43,063 nucleotides of DNA from Bacteroidales bacterium (GTDB lineage Bacteria; Bacteroidota; Bacteroidia; Bacteroidales; P3). A program made the translations under genes and the position numbers. Below are positions 43,025 through 43,063 of the stretch, in pieces (the stretch's first letter is position 1; each line of letters starts with the position of its first letter). The notes under the pieces were generated by a model. It had not been told where the DNA came from and made no database searches. It saw only the letters and a list, made by a program, of their open reading frames with translations. Location of the stretch: positions 1 through 43,063 of the forward strand of contig JAFWQP010000090.1 in the NCBI GenBank assembly GCA_017509045.1. Direction: 5' to 3'.

Positions 43025-43063
43025 CTATCATACACATTCCCGTTACTGCGACGGCAAGGGCGA
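43014..43063 (+). CDS. PHP-domain phosphatase, probably histidinol-phosphatase (5' end only)
   Basis: Only the first 16 codons are in the window: MRSNYHTHSRYCDGKG. The HTH metal-binding pair followed by CDGKG is the classic start of PHP-type histidinol-phosphatases and related enzymes. It overlaps the porin-like gene by 11 bp in another frame. Substrate cannot be judged from this fragment. Confidence 0.75.
   Translation, partial: MRSNYHTHSRYCDGKG

Overview
The window looks like a chromosomal segment from a member of the Bacteroidota, most likely order Bacteroidales; genus and species cannot be told from the sequence. Supporting signs are many promoters of the Bacteroidota type (-7 TAnnTTTG, two with a TTTG -33 box exactly 20 bp away), a short primary sigma factor (286 aa), a secreted protein with a type IX secretion C-terminal sorting domain, an M56 peptidase fused to a TonB C-terminal domain, an HU-like/SPOR protein, a deoxynucleoside kinase next to kdsB, and a tRNA without an encoded CCA end. 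There is no phage, integrase, transposase gene, CRISPR array or rRNA operon.

Layout. 1-510: a truncated MITE-like element, then the murF promoter. 510-1802 (+): murF. 1870-3812 (-): a BlaI-type repressor and a BlaR1-like M56/TonB protein, ending in a clear terminator. 4304-10623 (+): a four-gene cluster of outer-membrane barrel, imelysin lipoprotein, di-heme oxidoreductase lipoprotein and CcsB/CcsA-type cytochrome c assembly protein, which I read as a metal (probably iron) acquisition or redox system with its own haem-attachment factor. 10723-27752 (-): coiled-coil/barrel protein, tRNA-Pro(GGG), lon with an OmpA/PD40 protein, mgtC-like gene, yebC-rsmI, dck-kdsB-HU/SPOR-trmB, a MITE, a T9SS cargo protein, rsmG with a SUMF1-domain protein, and rpoD. 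28473-34014 (+): ribF, an LRR protein, an omega-amidase-type nitrilase, mutS2 and a small lipoprotein. 34086-36322 (-): ffh-folD. 36723-end (+): a paralogue of the SUMF1-domain protein, a GH3 glycosidase, a membrane protein, a porin-like protein and the first 50 bases of a PHP-domain phosphatase gene.

The genes are mostly ordinary housekeeping. What stands out is the number of unrelated small repeat families in or between them. (1) A 90-bp sequence occurs twice, in the same frame, inside two unrelated proteins: the CcsBA-type protein and the C-terminus of RsmI. It behaves like a protein-coding-tolerant mobile repeat, comparable in concept to Rickettsia palindromic elements. (2) A near-perfect palindrome of 111-115 bp, built of 11-bp iterons, occurs three times, each time between divergent genes. 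(3) Arrays with a strict 9-bp period (ACTAGTNNN) occur three times, two starting at a stop codon and one encoding the hydrophobic core of a signal peptide. (4) Two 97% identical MITE copies lie in inverted orientation about 22 kb apart. (5) Short AT-rich inverted-repeat elements lie between genes, and one appears to have been absorbed in frame into ribF. The 90-bp coding element and the divergent-promoter palindrome are the best candidates for something not yet described.
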